64,000 nucleotides of DNA from Candidatus Petromonas tenebris (GTDB lineage Bacteria; Bacillota; Clostridia; Peptostreptococcales; Caminicellaceae). A program made the translations under genes and the position numbers. The stretch covers positions 1 through 64,000 of the forward strand of contig JACCKY010000015.1 in assembly GCA_014236755.1 (NCBI GenBank). The letters are read 5' to 3'. This document shows positions 19,369-28,060 of this stretch, piece by piece. The notes under the pieces are model-generated. The model did no database searches and was not told the origin of the DNA. It saw nothing but the letters and a program-made list of their open reading frames with translations. The number at the start of each line of letters is the position of its first letter. Position 1 is the stretch's first letter.

Positions 19369-19725
19369 TTATCCGATTATGTTTTTGATATGATTTATTT
19401 CTATGTTTTTTGAATTGTTCACAATTATTTCCATTGCATCAACTCTAATATTTGAATTATAAATTTTGTATTGCTTTAAATAGAACTGTAGAGTTTTTAA
19501 CATACGATTTATCTTTACTTTGTTAATTGCTTCAATTGGCCTGCCATACTCTAAACCCCTTCTGGTTTTTACTTCAATAAACACATAAGAACTATTATCT
19601 TTTGCTACTATATCTATCTCACCAAACCTACATCTGTAATTTTGGTGTAATATGTTATATCCTTGTCTTTTAAGAAATTCTGCCGCTATTTTCTCTCCCA
19701 TTTCGCCAAGTTTTTTTCTTTCCAT
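19369..19725 (-). CDS. YraN/UPF0102 family PD-(D/E)XK nuclease-like protein
   Basis: A 118-residue, widely conserved Holliday-junction-resolvase-like protein of uncertain function. Motifs: GEKIAAEFLKRQGYNILHQN at the N-terminus (in pieces GExxAAxFLxxxGYxIL), RCRFGEIDIVAKD near 32-44 and VFIEVKTRR near 48-56, giving the E-D-ExK catalytic pattern. It precedes comM on the minus strand, as is common (yraN next to dprA/comM). Complete, with AGGAAAAAT-type ribosome-binding region upstream. Confidence 0.9.
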   Translation of the reverse strand: MERKKLGEMGEKIAAEFLKRQGYNILHQNYRCRFGEIDIVAKDNSSYVFIEVKTRRGLEYGRPIEAINKVKINRMLKTLQFYLKQYKIYNSNIRVDAMEIIVNNSKNIEINHIKNIIG

Positions 19726-19819
19726 TTACCATTTTTCCTTTCTTCTTCAAATGTGGTAGAAATATCCAATTTTAAAATTTATGTTGCTTCGGAATTTTGA
19801 AGTATTTGTTGCTACTTTT

Positions 19820-19914
19820 ATCTTTAACTTAAATAAAAAGGCAAATCTTCACATGAGCCAGAAGGATTCTCAAAATCCTAATAAGTTAAGCTTTGAACTA
19901 TATTATCTTTATAG
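19820..19914 (+). repeat. Structured 93-bp repeat, copy A
   Basis: About 95 bases that match 43298-43390 at more than 90 percent by eye. Shared core: AAATAAAAAGGCAAATCTT, ACATGAGCCAGAAGGATT, CTCAAAATCCTAATAAG, TTAAGCTTTG. AGGATT pairs with AATCCT in a small hairpin, and outer AACTTA with TAAGTT. It lies between ylqH and yraN without an open frame. I do not recognise the family. Confidence 0.8.
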
Positions 19915-20016
19915 TAGAAATTTTTAAATCGTTTTATCTTGTTGAAATTTAGCAGCTTTTGCAGAGATTTGTTCATTTCCCCGGGAATAATTTACTTTGA
20001 TATAATAAACTGTATT

Positions 20017-20292
20017 TTAAGGATTTGTACTGTTATTATCTAATCTGGCAATAAAGGCTAAGACCTCAGCTACTACTTCATATAGCTCAGGAGGGATTTC
20101 TTCTCCAATTGACAGATTATATAATTGTCTGGAGAGTTTTTCGTCCTTATAAACAGGTATGTTGTGGTCTTTAGCTAAATCTTTAATTTTTTCCGCTATT
20201 ATACCAGCACCCTTTGCTATAACTTTAGGTGCTGTATCTTGTTCTTCATTATATCTTAATGCATTTGCAATTTTATCTTTTTTGTTTTTCAT
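20017..20292 (-). CDS. FlhB C-terminal-domain-like protein (YlqH type)
   Basis: A 91-residue free-standing homologue of the cytoplasmic FlhB/YscU substrate-specificity domain. Visible: [20 protein letters not shown] (about 22-41; the FlhB KVxAKGxxxxAxxI signature), [18 protein letters not shown] and the [17 protein letters not shown] helix. It starts just after the position of the NPTH autocleavage loop, which it lacks, and has no membrane part. It follows a FliK-like gene by four bases; in Bacillus the matching pair is ylqG-ylqH. The pair mimics the FliK-FlhB partnership, but its role is unknown. Confidence 0.88.
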   Translation of the reverse strand: MKNKKDKIANALRYNEEQDTAPKVIAKGAGIIAEKIKDLAKDHNIPVYKDEKLSRQLYNLSIGEEIPPELYEVVAEVLAFIARLDNNSTNP

Positions 20293-20296
20293 TAGT

Positions 20297-21700
20297 CTAC
20301 ACCCTCAAATCCAAATTGCTAAACTTAAAATTTTCATTTAATAAGGAAGGTAAGTTTGTTAAATTCATTTCTTTATTAGAAAGGTTATATTTGAAAAATA
20401 CATTATTAAAACCTAGATCTCTTAGCTTAGAAGAAAGTCTTTCTTCTAAGTTAGATATAAGCTCACGTACAAATTCATGCTTTAATCTAAAGTTCAAATA
20501 TATATTCTTATCTTTTATTTTAATAAGTATCTGAACTAAATCTAAATTTTTTGTATCTAGGGAAATAAATATGTTAGTATCATTTTTATTAATTTTTTTG
20601 CTTTTTTTATTTTCTCTAGATATAAAAATATCCAAATTATGCAAAGAATTGTTAATGTTTATGGGTATCTGGATAAAAGTAATATTTTGGTTAAGTTTAT
20701 TAATAAAATCTATTGAGGATTTTAGTTCTTCTATTTGTCTGCTAACTGTCTGAATTACTTCTTTTCCTTTTGTGTTTTGTCTTAAAAGATCAAGTTCCTT
20801 AATCAAATCTTTATAGACTTCGTTTATATTAAGTTTATATTTAATATTAGTAATATTTAGTTTTTTAAATAACTTAATTATACTGCCTAAGTTCTTCGAA
20901 TCTATATTTTCTTTTTCTAACAAAGGTAAAATATTTTCCAGTTGCTTGGTCAGAGTTTTATTCCTTTCAAGCAAATTATCAATCAATTTAACATTATTTA
21001 AATTAAACTTTAAATTGTTTTTGAACATAAAGACTAACTTTTCTATAGAGATATTTTTAATGGCTTTTACTACTTCTTTGGCTAACATATTGTTAGTACT
21101 GAATAAGTTTGTTCTGTCATATATTATTATTTCATCGGGTTTAACGGAATTTTGATAATTATCTTTAGTGCTTATTTCTTCTTTTGTTTTAAACTGGTAT
21201 TCTTTTATAAGATGTTTAAGAATATCTTTTATTTCAGTATTTACATTTAAGTTATTAGAATTATAGGATGATAAATTTTCTAATAAGGTTGCTAGTTTAC
21301 CATAATGTTTTTTTGTAGACTCAATTAGGTTTATATTTTCTTTTGTAATAGGAATATTATTTTTATATAGTAAATCAATCAAATGATCTTTGTCATTATT
21401 AGTTTTAATATCAAGAAGTGTTAGTTTTTCTTGTAGTCTTTGCGAAATATCTAAATAAGGTTTAATTTCTACTTTGTTTTCACCTATATAAGTAATTACA
21501 AATTGTAATTTGTCTCCGACATTATATAAGTTTGCTGATTGGTCCTTTGCCTGCACTATATATTTATTTTCTATTTTTAAAGTGATCAAATTGTCTAATA
21601 TCTTAATTATCCTGGCATTAATTAAATCTCCTATCTTTAAGTTTAAAGGAAGTTCAAGTTTATCATTTATATTGATGCTATTTAAATTGGATATTTTCAT
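20297..21700 (-). CDS. FliK-like hook-length-control domain protein (YlqG type)
   Basis: 467 residues, asparagine/lysine-rich and helical, with no signal or membrane helix. The C-terminal 90 residues resemble the Flg_hook domain of FliK ([27 protein letters not shown], in pieces [15 protein letters not shown] and [32 protein letters not shown]). The N-terminus has a small beta-rich part ([20 protein letters not shown]). It stands immediately upstream of the FlhB-like gene and downstream of rnhB, the ylqG place in Bacillus. Function unknown. Confidence 0.72.
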   Translation of the reverse strand: MKISNLNSININDKLELPLNLKIGDLINARIIKILDNLITLKIENKYIVQAKDQSANLYNVGDKLQFVITYIGENKVEIKPYLDISQRLQEKLTLLDIKTNNDKDHLIDLLYKNNIPITKENINLIESTKKHYGKLATLLENLSSYNSNNLNVNTEIKDILKHLIKEYQFKTKEEISTKDNYQNSVKPDEIIIYDRTNLFSTNNMLAKEVVKAIKNISIEKLVFMFKNNLKFNLNNVKLIDNLLERNKTLTKQLENILPLLEKENIDSKNLGSIIKLFKKLNITNIKYKLNINEVYKDLIKELDLLRQNTKGKEVIQTVSRQIEELKSSIDFINKLNQNITFIQIPININNSLHNLDIFISRENKKSKKINKNDTNIFISLDTKNLDLVQILIKIKDKNIYLNFRLKHEFVRELISNLEERLSSKLRDLGFNNVFFKYNLSNKEMNLTNLPSLLNENFKFSNLDLRV

Positions 21701-21706
21701 AAATCC

Positions 21707-22480
21707 TCACCTGGAAATATTTAAAAATGATTTTCTGTGAAATGGGGTGATTCCAAATTTGGCAATGGCTTCATAGTGCTGTTTGGTACCGTAGCCTTTA
21801 TGGCTTTCAAATCCAAAATCAGGATATTTTTTTTCATATTCTTTTACAATACTATCTCTGGTTACCTTTGCTATGATTGATGCTGCAGCTATTGATATAC
21901 TTTTGCTATCACCCTTTACTATATTTTTTTGTCTAATATTTATATCGGCTAAATTTACTGCATCAATTAGTAGAAAATCTGGTTGGATTTTCAGAGAATT
22001 GATGGCTTTTTTCATAGCCAATTTAGTGGCATTGAGGATGTTAATTTCATCTATAACAGTATTTTCAACAATTCCAATTCCTATGTCTACGGCTTTTTCA
22101 TATATTACTTTATGGAGTTTTTCTCTCTTTCCTTCAGGAATTTTCTTAGAGTCATTTATTCCCAAAATCAGTTCATGCTTAGGAAGTATAACTGCTGCTG
22201 CAACTACGGGGCCTGCCAAAGGACCTCTTCCAGCTTCATCTATTCCAGCAACAAGATTAAATCCTGAGTTAAATATTTCTTCTTCAATTTGCCAAAGATT
22301 CTTAAGCCTTTCTCTTTCATTTATAAGTCTTTCATGGTCTCTTTCAAGCTTCGATGCAAATTTGAGTACAGTTTTTCGGTTATCTTTTTTTAGTTGTTCT
22401 ATGTATTTAAACTTTTCTTTAGGTTCTAAAGAATTGATGTATTGTTTTATTTTATTGAAAGACATTTTTGATAAATTCAT
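21707..22480 (-). CDS. rnhB: Ribonuclease HII
   Basis: Removes ribonucleotides and RNA primers from DNA. 257 residues. After an N-terminal helical extension common in Gram-positive RNase HII, the active-site block GIDEAGRGPLAGPVVAAA begins at about residue 79 (Asp81, Glu82), followed by NDSKKIPEGKRE, DFLLIDAVN near 168 (third Asp) and KGDSKSISIAAASIIAKV. The C-terminus has GYGTKQHYEA. Spaced six bases from the ylqG-like gene. A TATAAT at 22521-22526 upstream may be its -10. Confidence 0.96.
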   Translation of the reverse strand: MNLSKMSFNKIKQYINSLEPKEKFKYIEQLKKDNRKTVLKFASKLERDHERLINERERLKNLWQIEEEIFNSGFNLVAGIDEAGRGPLAGPVVAAAVILPKHELILGINDSKKIPEGKREKLHKVIYEKAVDIGIGIVENTVIDEINILNATKLAMKKAINSLKIQPDFLLIDAVNLADINIRQKNIVKGDSKSISIAAASIIAKVTRDSIVKEYEKKYPDFGFESHKGYGTKQHYEAIAKFGITPFHRKSFLNISR

Positions 22481-22639
22481 TATAACAATCCTTTCAGTAC
22501 ATGAAATAATGTATAAAACAATTATAGCATATAGGTATAGGAATTAACACTTTTATCCCATCTGATTATAATACTCACGAAATTCCCACTAAATTGTTCA
22601 ACTTTTATATGGATCATATAGTTGCTATAGTTAACTAAA

Positions 22640-22676
22640 AATTTATAAATAAAAAAGAAGTACTATTGTGTACTTC
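22640..22676 (-). terminator. rbgA intrinsic terminator
   Basis: GAAGTAC (22657-22663) pairs with GTACTTC (22670-22676) and is followed on the minus strand by TTTTTTATTT. It overlaps the end of rbgA. Confidence 0.8.
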
Positions 22677-23526
22677 CTATTTCATCAGGAGTTTCTAATG
22701 TGACTCTACCGATTTTACCTTTTCTGAATTCATCCAATACAATATTAGCTACCTTTGTATAGTCAATTTCAGCTCCAGATCTTATGCACCCCCTTTTTTT
22801 ACCTATATTTTCCATATTAACTAATGGATTATCACTAAGGTTATCGAGCTTATATCTCTTTTTTAGATATTGGGGATATTTTTTTGATAATGTATCAATT
22901 AACTTCATTCCTAACTCATCCGTATCTAATATTTCATCTTTTATTGCTCCAGTAAAGGCCAAATTAAGTCCTACTTGCATATCATTTATCTTAGGCCAAA
23001 GGATACCAGGGGTGTCAAAAAGCTCCAAATCCCTTCTAATTCGTACCCATTGTTTTCCCCTTGTAACTCCGGGTTTATTACCAGTTTTAGCAGATTTTTT
23101 GCCTACCAATTTATTTATTAAAGACGATTTGCCCACATTGGGAATTCCTACTATCATAACCCTGACCGGACGATTTCTGCGTCCTTTGTTTTGTAAAGCT
23201 TTTACCTTTTCTTTAACAGATGCTTTAATGGAATCCAATAGTTTATTTAACCCTTCTCCAGTTAAGGAGTTAAAAGGAATTGCATCTATATCTCTATTTT
23301 TATAAAAATCAACCCATCCCTTTAAGAATTTCGGATCAGAAAGATCATATTTATTAAGCACCACTATCTTAGGCTTATTTTGAATTATATTATCAATATC
23401 CGGATTTTTACTACTTATTGGAATTCTAGCGTCAACCAATTCTACAACTACATCAATAAGTTTTAGATTATTTTTAATTAATTCTTTAGTTTTTTTCATA
23501 TGACCTGGATACCAATTGATATGCAT
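22663..23526 (-). CDS. rbgA: Ribosome biogenesis GTPase RbgA (YlqF)
   Basis: Circularly permuted GTPase needed for late 50S assembly. 287 residues: G4 motif NKYDLSD near 58-64 comes before G1 GIPNVGKSS near 128-136 and G3 DTPGILWP near 172, the permutation typical of this family. The N-terminus INWYPGHMKKT is diagnostic. The C-terminal helical domain binds the ribosome. Found next to rplS and rnhB as in Bacillus. Confidence 0.96.
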   Translation of the reverse strand: MHINWYPGHMKKTKELIKNNLKLIDVVVELVDARIPISSKNPDIDNIIQNKPKIVVLNKYDLSDPKFLKGWVDFYKNRDIDAIPFNSLTGEGLNKLLDSIKASVKEKVKALQNKGRRNRPVRVMIVGIPNVGKSSLINKLVGKKSAKTGNKPGVTRGKQWVRIRRDLELFDTPGILWPKINDMQVGLNLAFTGAIKDEILDTDELGMKLIDTLSKKYPQYLKKRYKLDNLSDNPLVNMENIGKKRGCIRSGAEIDYTKVANIVLDEFRKGKIGRVTLETPDEIGSTQ

Positions 23527-23553
23527 ATTTAATCACCACTTTTATATATTTTT

Positions 23554-23640
23554 GACCTCTAGTTGATTAGCTAAGCAGCCTATAAGGTTTCTGATAGGGA
23601 GATTTTGAAGGACTGTTTTTACGGCGTTGCTGTTTTAAGA
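23554..23640 (-). repeat. Degenerate trace of the palindromic MITE
   Basis: Read on the minus-orientation of the family, CCTCTAGTTGATTAGC, TTTTGAAGGACTGTTTTTAC and TGCTGTTTTAAG match parts of the 170-bp element found at 34722, 43093 and 44672, but the second half is missing. A weak, decayed copy. Confidence 0.4.
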
Positions 23641-23670
23641 AATATTAAAGGGACTGAAAACAGTCCCCTT
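23640..23670 (-). terminator. rplS intrinsic terminator
   Basis: GGGACTG and CAGTCCC (23650-23656, 23661-23667) form the stem with an AAAA/TTTT loop; the minus strand continues TTTAATATTTCTT. Confidence 0.75.
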
Positions 23671-23675
23671 ATTAA

Positions 23676-24023
23676 CTAACCTCTAATTTTTTCCTTAACT
23701 TTGGCAGCTTTACCTACTCTGTTTCTTAAGTAGTTTAACTTAGCTCTTCTAACCTTACCTCTTCTAGTTACTTCAATCTTATCAATTTTAGGAGAATGTA
23801 CCGGTAAAGTTTTTTCAACGCCGACACCGTATGAGATCTTTCTCACTGTGAAAGTTTCTCTTACTCCACCATTTTGTCTTTTAAGAACTACCCCTTCAAA
23901 AATCTGAATTCTTTCTCTCTTTCCTTCTTTAACCTTTAAGTGAACTTTTACAGTATCGCCTATGGAAAATTCAGGCAAATCTTTTTTAAGTTGCTCCTGT
24001 TCTATTGCTTTAAGTATTTCCAT
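23676..24023 (-). CDS. rplS: 50S ribosomal protein L19
   Basis: Large-subunit protein at the 30S-50S interface. 115 residues, normal. Diagnostic parts: [41 protein letters not shown] (in pieces [10 protein letters not shown] and [11 protein letters not shown]), [15 protein letters not shown], and the basic C-terminus [19 protein letters not shown]. It has its own promoter and a 68-base leader although it follows trmD, so it can be transcribed separately. GGAGGGAGG Shine-Dalgarno. Confidence 0.98.
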   Translation of the reverse strand: MEILKAIEQEQLKKDLPEFSIGDTVKVHLKVKEGKRERIQIFEGVVLKRQNGGVRETFTVRKISYGVGVEKTLPVHSPKIDKIEVTRRGKVRRAKLNYLRNRVGKAAKVKEKIRG

Positions 24024-24091
24024 GTTTTCTACCTCCCTCCATCATAGACGTTCTTACTATACTAAGTAGCAGAGGACCGCCCGTATTGCCA
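24024..24091 (-). ncRNA. Candidate L19 mRNA leader
   Basis: The expected rplS transcript starts near 24091 and has about 68 untranslated bases with GTGGCAATACGGGCGG, a TACTTAGTATAGTAAG self-complementary stretch and then the GGAGGGAGG site. Its GC content exceeds the surroundings. Ribosomal-protein leaders are known before rplS in Firmicutes; I cannot confirm a match to that family without a covariance search. Confidence 0.4.
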
Positions 24092-24097
24092 CAAGAT

Positions 24098-24126
24098 ATT
24101 ATATCACAGCAAAACATATTGTACAA
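24098..24126 (-). promoter_or_regulatory. Sigma-A promoter of rplS
   Basis: On the minus strand TTGTAC (24121-24126), 17 bases, then TATAAT (24098-24103), preceded by TG one base upstream of the -10. Confidence 0.8.
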
Positions 24127-24140
24127 GATTTTTTTATAAT

Positions 24141-24902
24141 TTAAGTGTTATTTTCAATAATAATTTCTTTAATTATTTTTTTAAATTCTTCCTTTTTTTT
24201 ATAACTAATGTCATTTCGCTCAAGGAGTTTATTAATCAAATCAGGTCTTCTTTCAATTGTCAATTTTATGGATTCCTTTATTCTCCACTTTTCAATCATT
24301 TTATGATTACCTGACAATAAAACTTCAGGTACAGTTAGACTTTTATAGTCGGCTGGTCTTGTGTAGTGTGGATATTCCAAGAGACCATTGAAAAAACTTT
24401 CATCTATAAAAGACTCATTTTTATTTAATACTCCAGGGATTAGCCTGGCAATGGAATCGATAATTACCATTGCGGGCAATTCCCCTCCTGTCAAAACGTA
24501 ATCACCTATGGAAATTTCATCTGTAACCCATGTATCAATTATTCTTTGATCTAGCCCTTCATAATGGCCGCATATAAAGATCAAGTGAGTTTCTTTTGAA
24601 AGTGATTTAGCCATTTCTTGATTAAAAGTTTTACCCTTTGGAGTTAAGTATATGACTCTATAATTATTCCTATCCTTCGTTATATCTTCTAAAGCATCAA
24701 ATATGGGCTGATTCATCAAAACCATCCCAGAACCTCCACCATAGGGATAATCATCCACTTTTCTATGTTTATCCTTTGAATAATCTCTAAAATTTATTGG
24801 ATTTATTTTTAAAATATCATTTTGCTGTGCTCTACCTATAATACTTTCATTCATAATTCCAGCAAACATATCAGGAAAGAGGGTTAATACATCTATTCTC
24901 AC
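24141..24902 (-). CDS. trmD: tRNA (guanine37-N1)-methyltransferase TrmD
   Basis: SPOUT methyltransferase that makes m1G37 and prevents +1 frameshifting. 253 residues. Motifs: [15 protein letters not shown] start, [12 protein letters not shown] near 54-65, [15 protein letters not shown] near 107-121 (knot), [18 protein letters not shown] near 128-145, and C-terminal EYPHYTRP. The ATG overlaps the end of rimM by four bases. In the usual rpsP-khpA-rimM-trmD-rplS order. Confidence 0.97.
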   Translation of the reverse strand: MRIDVLTLFPDMFAGIMNESIIGRAQQNDILKINPINFRDYSKDKHRKVDDYPYGGGSGMVLMNQPIFDALEDITKDRNNYRVIYLTPKGKTFNQEMAKSLSKETHLIFICGHYEGLDQRIIDTWVTDEISIGDYVLTGGELPAMVIIDSIARLIPGVLNKNESFIDESFFNGLLEYPHYTRPADYKSLTVPEVLLSGNHKMIEKWRIKESIKLTIERRPDLINKLLERNDISYKKKEEFKKIIKEIIIENNT

Positions 24903-25423
24903 TCTATCATACCTTCAATCAATTTGACTTTTATTGTTTTTTCTTTTATATTTACTTCTTTAATAAACTCTTTTACAGCTGGAATTAGGATGTTTTTCTT
25001 TTGTTCTTTCTTGGACCCTTGATATTTTACTACATAGGTATCTTGAGCTGTATTCTGTATAACGTCCACAAGATTTCCTATATAGGAACCATCTTCATAG
25101 TTATATACTTTAGAATCTACTAAGTCAGTAATATAATATGTGTCTTCAGGTAGCTCTCTGACTTGTGATTCGTCTATGACCAAATATTTATCTTTAAACT
25201 TCTCTACATCATTAATATTATCAAAGTCTTTGAATTTTAAAATAGCTAACTCTTTTTTGTATCGAACCCTTTCAATATTAAGTCTTAATTTATCATTATT
25301 CTCTATAAATACATATTCTAATTCTTCAAATCTTTCCTTATAATCTGTAAGTGGGTATACTCTTACTTCTCCCTTAATACCTTGAGTATTGACAACTAAA
25401 CCGACTCTAATACTTTTCCCCAC
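24899..25423 (-). CDS. rimM: Ribosome maturation factor RimM
   Basis: Assists 16S 3' domain processing and binds S19. 174 residues with N-terminal beta-barrel ([23 protein letters not shown]) and C-terminal PRC barrel ([33 protein letters not shown]). Four-base overlap with trmD implies coupled translation. Length normal. A degenerate palindrome separates it from khpA. Confidence 0.95.
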   Translation of the reverse strand: MGKSIRVGLVVNTQGIKGEVRVYPLTDYKERFEELEYVFIENNDKLRLNIERVRYKKELAILKFKDFDNINDVEKFKDKYLVIDESQVRELPEDTYYITDLVDSKVYNYEDGSYIGNLVDVIQNTAQDTYVVKYQGSKKEQKKNILIPAVKEFIKEVNIKEKTIKVKLIEGMIE

Positions 25424-25454
25424 TTTATCACCCTTCCAAATACTTAGTAGTTTG

Positions 25455-25605
25455 AAAGATATCTTATTGTTAAATGGCTTCTTAAATTAATATATAACTT
25501 TTTAAATGTGCTATATACGAGGTTTTTTCTTAGTAATTAAGTATTTTGTAGCATATTAAAAATTAATTATATATATTTACATATTAGCCATTTAAAAGAT
25601 ATTTA
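25455..25605. repeat. Long imperfect palindrome between rimM and khpA
   Basis: The ends are near-complementary (GATATCTTATTGTTAAATGGCT at the left, AGCCATTTAAAAGATATTT at the right) and partial complementarity continues inward (TTTTTAAATGTGCTA against TAGCATATTAAAAA). No open frame. It looks like an old MITE with no sequence relation to the 170-bp family; Bacillus has ylqD at this place. Confidence 0.55.
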
Positions 25606-25624
25606 AAACGCCAAATTCATTAAA

Positions 25625-25662
25625 AAATATATAAAAAGGATTAGGGACACCTAATCCTTTTT
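25625..25662 (-). terminator. khpA/rpsP terminator
   Basis: A perfect 13-bp stem, AAAAAGGATTAGG (25633-25645) with CCTAATCCTTTTT (25650-25662), two bases after khpA, with T-rich sequence beyond on the minus strand. Confidence 0.85.
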
Positions 25663-25663
25663 A

Positions 25664-25894
25664 TTATTGTATTATTTCTACTACTACTCTTTTATTTTCT
25701 CTAGTTGCAGCTGCTTTAACAACAGTTCTTATGGCTTTAGCGATCCTACCCTGTTTTCCAATAACTTTACCCATATCGTCTGCCGCAACCTTTAGTTCAA
25801 TTATAACCGATTGAGTACCTTCTATTTCATTAACATGCACTTCTTCGGGATGATCAACTAAAGCCTGTGCAATTGTTTTTACTAATTCACCCAT
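25664..25894 (-). CDS. khpA: KH-domain RNA-binding protein KhpA (YlqC)
   Basis: Small single-KH protein that, with KhpB/Jag, acts as an RNA chaperone affecting cell size and division in Gram-positives. 76 residues, essentially only the KH fold: DMGKVIGKQGRIAKAIRTVV contains the GxxG loop GKQG at about residues 43-46. It follows rpsP by 23 bases. Complete. Confidence 0.95.
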   Translation of the reverse strand: MGELVKTIAQALVDHPEEVHVNEIEGTQSVIIELKVAADDMGKVIGKQGRIAKAIRTVVKAAATRENKRVVVEIIQ

Positions 25895-25917
25895 ATAAAC
25901 ACCCCCGGGAAGCTAAA

Positions 25918-26187
25918 CTATACCTTTTTAGCTTCTTTAAACTTTTCCATAATGCCATGTTTTTTAAATAGATCCTTTATAGTTTGTGTTGGTTGTGCAC
26001 CATTTTTTAACCAATTTACAGCCTTCTCATCATCTATTTTAATTTCAACAGGCTCAGAAACAGGGTTATAATAGCCTATTTCTTCAATAAACCTTCCATC
26101 TCTTGGTGAACGTGAGTCTGCAACCACTATTCTATAAAAAGGTCTTTTTTTAGCTCCCATTCTTCTTAATCTAATTTTTACTGCCAT
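25918..26187 (-). CDS. rpsP: 30S ribosomal protein S16
   Basis: Early-assembly small-subunit protein. 89 residues: [20 protein letters not shown] start, [19 protein letters not shown] near 28-46, [17 protein letters not shown] near 59-75, all diagnostic. GGAGGTG ribosome-binding site. It lies 43 bases downstream of ffh in the standard ffh-rpsP-khpA order. Confidence 0.98.
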   Translation of the reverse strand: MAVKIRLRRMGAKKRPFYRIVVADSRSPRDGRFIEEIGYYNPVSEPVEIKIDDEKAVNWLKNGAQPTQTIKDLFKKHGIMEKFKEAKKV

Positions 26188-26230
26188 CTAATTCACCTCC
26201 TTTTAAAATATAAAAATTTAAAAACTTATC

Positions 26231-27571
26231 TTAAAAGAACGGTATTTTAAATCTTCCGCCCTTTTTCATTCCCTTTTCCATATCAGATAATTGCTTCATC
26301 ATTTTTCTTGTTTGTTCAAATTGCTTTAGCAGCTTATTCACTGCTTGTACAGTAGTACCACTGCCTTTAGCTATCCTTTTTCTTCTACTGGCTTTAATTA
26401 TGGAAGGATTTTTTCTTTCTTCAGGAGTCATAGATTGAATAATCGCTTCAATGTGAACCAATTCTTTATCATCGATTTGTAAGTTTTTAAGTTGTTTGTT
26501 GTTGACTCCTGGCATCATTTCTAATATTTGACTTAGAGGGCCCATATTTTTCATCTGTTGTAACTGATCTAGGAAATCCTCCAAGTTAAAATCCTGATTT
26601 TTAATTTTCTTTTCAAGTTTTTTAAGTTTGCTTTCATCAAAACTAGCTTGTGCCTTTTCAATCAGACTTAGAACGTCTCCCATTCCAAGTATTCTAGACG
26701 CCATTCTATCAGGATAGAATGGTTCAAGGTCAGTAAGTTTTTCACCAACTCCTACATATTTAATAGGCTTACCTGTAACAGCTCGAACGGACAGAGCTGC
26801 ACCTCCACGTGTATCTCCATCTAATTTTGTTAATATGATTCCATCAATCCCCAATTGGGAATTAAAAGTTTCGGCAACATTGACAGCATCTTGACCTGTC
26901 ATTGCATCAACTACTAGCATGATTTCATGAGGTTTAACTTCTACTTTTATGTTTTTTAACTCTTCCATGAGATTTTCATCTATGTGAAGCCTTCCAGCTG
27001 TGTCTATTATTACAACATCATTTCCATATTTTTTTGCATGCTCTATTCCTGCTTTTGCTATGTTCACGGGGTTAACTTTATCTCCCATAGAGAAAACCGG
27101 AATTTCAAGTTGCTCGCCAACCACATGAAGCTGTTTTATTGCAGCAGGCCTATAAACGTCACATGCAACTAGTAACGGTCTTTTACCAGTTTTTTTAAGT
27201 TGCCCGGCAAGCTTACCGCCTGTAGTTGTTTTTCCTGCACCCTGAAGTCCAGCCAGCATTATTATAGTGGGAGGTTTTGAAGCAAATAAAATTTTGCTCT
27301 GGGTGCCCCCCATTAAACTTGTCAGTTCATCATTTACAATTTTTATTACCTGCTGTCCAGGAGTGAGACTCTCCAGAACTTCCTGTCCCACTGAACGCTG
27401 AGTAATTTTTTTAATGAAATCTTTTACGACTTTGTAATTAACATCAGCTTCAAGCAAAGCTAACTTTACTTCTCTCATAGCATTTTTAACATCTTTCTCT
27501 GAAAGTTTACCTTTGCCTTTTAGCTTTTGCAAAGTATTTTGGAGTTTTTCGGCAAGACCTTCAAAAACCAT
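26231..27571 (-). CDS. ffh: Signal recognition particle protein Ffh
   Basis: SRP54 GTPase that captures nascent membrane and secretory proteins and docks with FtsY. 446 residues: N domain, G domain with GLQGAGKT at 108-115, DTAGRLH near 190, TKLDGDTRGG near 247, and the methionine-rich M domain (from about 300, MKNMGPLSQILEMMPG, MTPEERKNP, RIAKGSGTTVQAVNKLLKQF). Follows ylxM by about 20 bases and very likely shares its promoter. Confidence 0.98.
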   Translation of the reverse strand: MVFEGLAEKLQNTLQKLKGKGKLSEKDVKNAMREVKLALLEADVNYKVVKDFIKKITQRSVGQEVLESLTPGQQVIKIVNDELTSLMGGTQSKILFASKPPTIIMLAGLQGAGKTTTGGKLAGQLKKTGKRPLLVACDVYRPAAIKQLHVVGEQLEIPVFSMGDKVNPVNIAKAGIEHAKKYGNDVVIIDTAGRLHIDENLMEELKNIKVEVKPHEIMLVVDAMTGQDAVNVAETFNSQLGIDGIILTKLDGDTRGGAALSVRAVTGKPIKYVGVGEKLTDLEPFYPDRMASRILGMGDVLSLIEKAQASFDESKLKKLEKKIKNQDFNLEDFLDQLQQMKNMGPLSQILEMMPGVNNKQLKNLQIDDKELVHIEAIIQSMTPEERKNPSIIKASRRKRIAKGSGTTVQAVNKLLKQFEQTRKMMKQLSDMEKGMKKGGRFKIPFF

Positions 27572-27592
27572 TTTTTAACCTCCCTAAGAGAT

Positions 27593-27970
27593 TTAGGAAC
27601 TTTCATCTAAAATTTCCATAGCTGTTTTTTTTATTTCATTAACTTCACTTATAATACAGTTCTTATTAAAGTTCATAGTATCAATATTATTAACAAACTT
27701 ATTTATTAAATCCAACAGCTCATTAATTTTGTATCTGGTATTGGAAAATTTACTAAGTAGATTGAGTTTTTCTTCATAATCTTCCAAAGTATTTTCTGCT
27801 CTTTTTAATGTATCGTACACTGCCTGTCTGCTTATATTTAGATTTTCTGAAATTTCTCCTAAAGACAAATCATGTATACAATATAGTTTCAGAATCTCCT
27901 TTTGTTTTTCTGTAAGTAAGTTTCCATAAAAAGCATAAAGGTTCCCAAGTCTGATTTTTTTTTCGATCAT
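27593..27970 (-). CDS. ylxM: YlxM/p13-like SRP-associated DNA-binding protein
   Basis: About 125 residues, helix-turn-helix of the sigma-70 region 4 type (LTEKQKEILKLYCIHDLSLGEI, in pieces TEKQKEILKLYC and SRQAVYDTLKRAENTL), followed by a helical tail longer than in Bacillus. In streptococci the homologue binds SRP and modulates Ffh. I start at the ATG at 27970, ten bases after AGGA; a GTG nine bases upstream is too close to that site. Encoded directly before ffh. Confidence 0.9.
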   Translation of the reverse strand: MIEKKIRLGNLYAFYGNLLTEKQKEILKLYCIHDLSLGEISENLNISRQAVYDTLKRAENTLEDYEEKLNLLSKFSNTRYKINELLDLINKFVNNIDTMNFNKNCIISEVNEIKKTAMEILDESS

Positions 27971-27994
27971 CTGGAACACATCCTAAAAATATAT

Positions 27995-28018
27995 CTGTAA
28001 AGGTTTTTCACTTTACAG
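27995..28018. promoter_or_regulatory. Inverted repeat in the ylxM-ffh leader
   Basis: CTGTAAAG (27995-28002) and CTTTACAG (28011-28018), perfect 8-bp arms with an 8-base loop, lie between the -10 box and the ylxM start. It could be an operator or an mRNA hairpin. No T-tract follows, so it is not a terminator. Confidence 0.55.
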
Positions 28019-28022
28019 GTGT

Positions 28023-28051
28023 ATTTTATACTACTATTTCTATATTGTCAA
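28023..28051 (-). promoter_or_regulatory. Sigma-A promoter of ylxM-ffh
   Basis: On the minus strand TTGACA (28046-28051), 17 bases, TAAAAT (28023-28028), just downstream of the ftsY stop. Confidence 0.8.
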
Positions 28052-28060
28052 TAGAATTTA

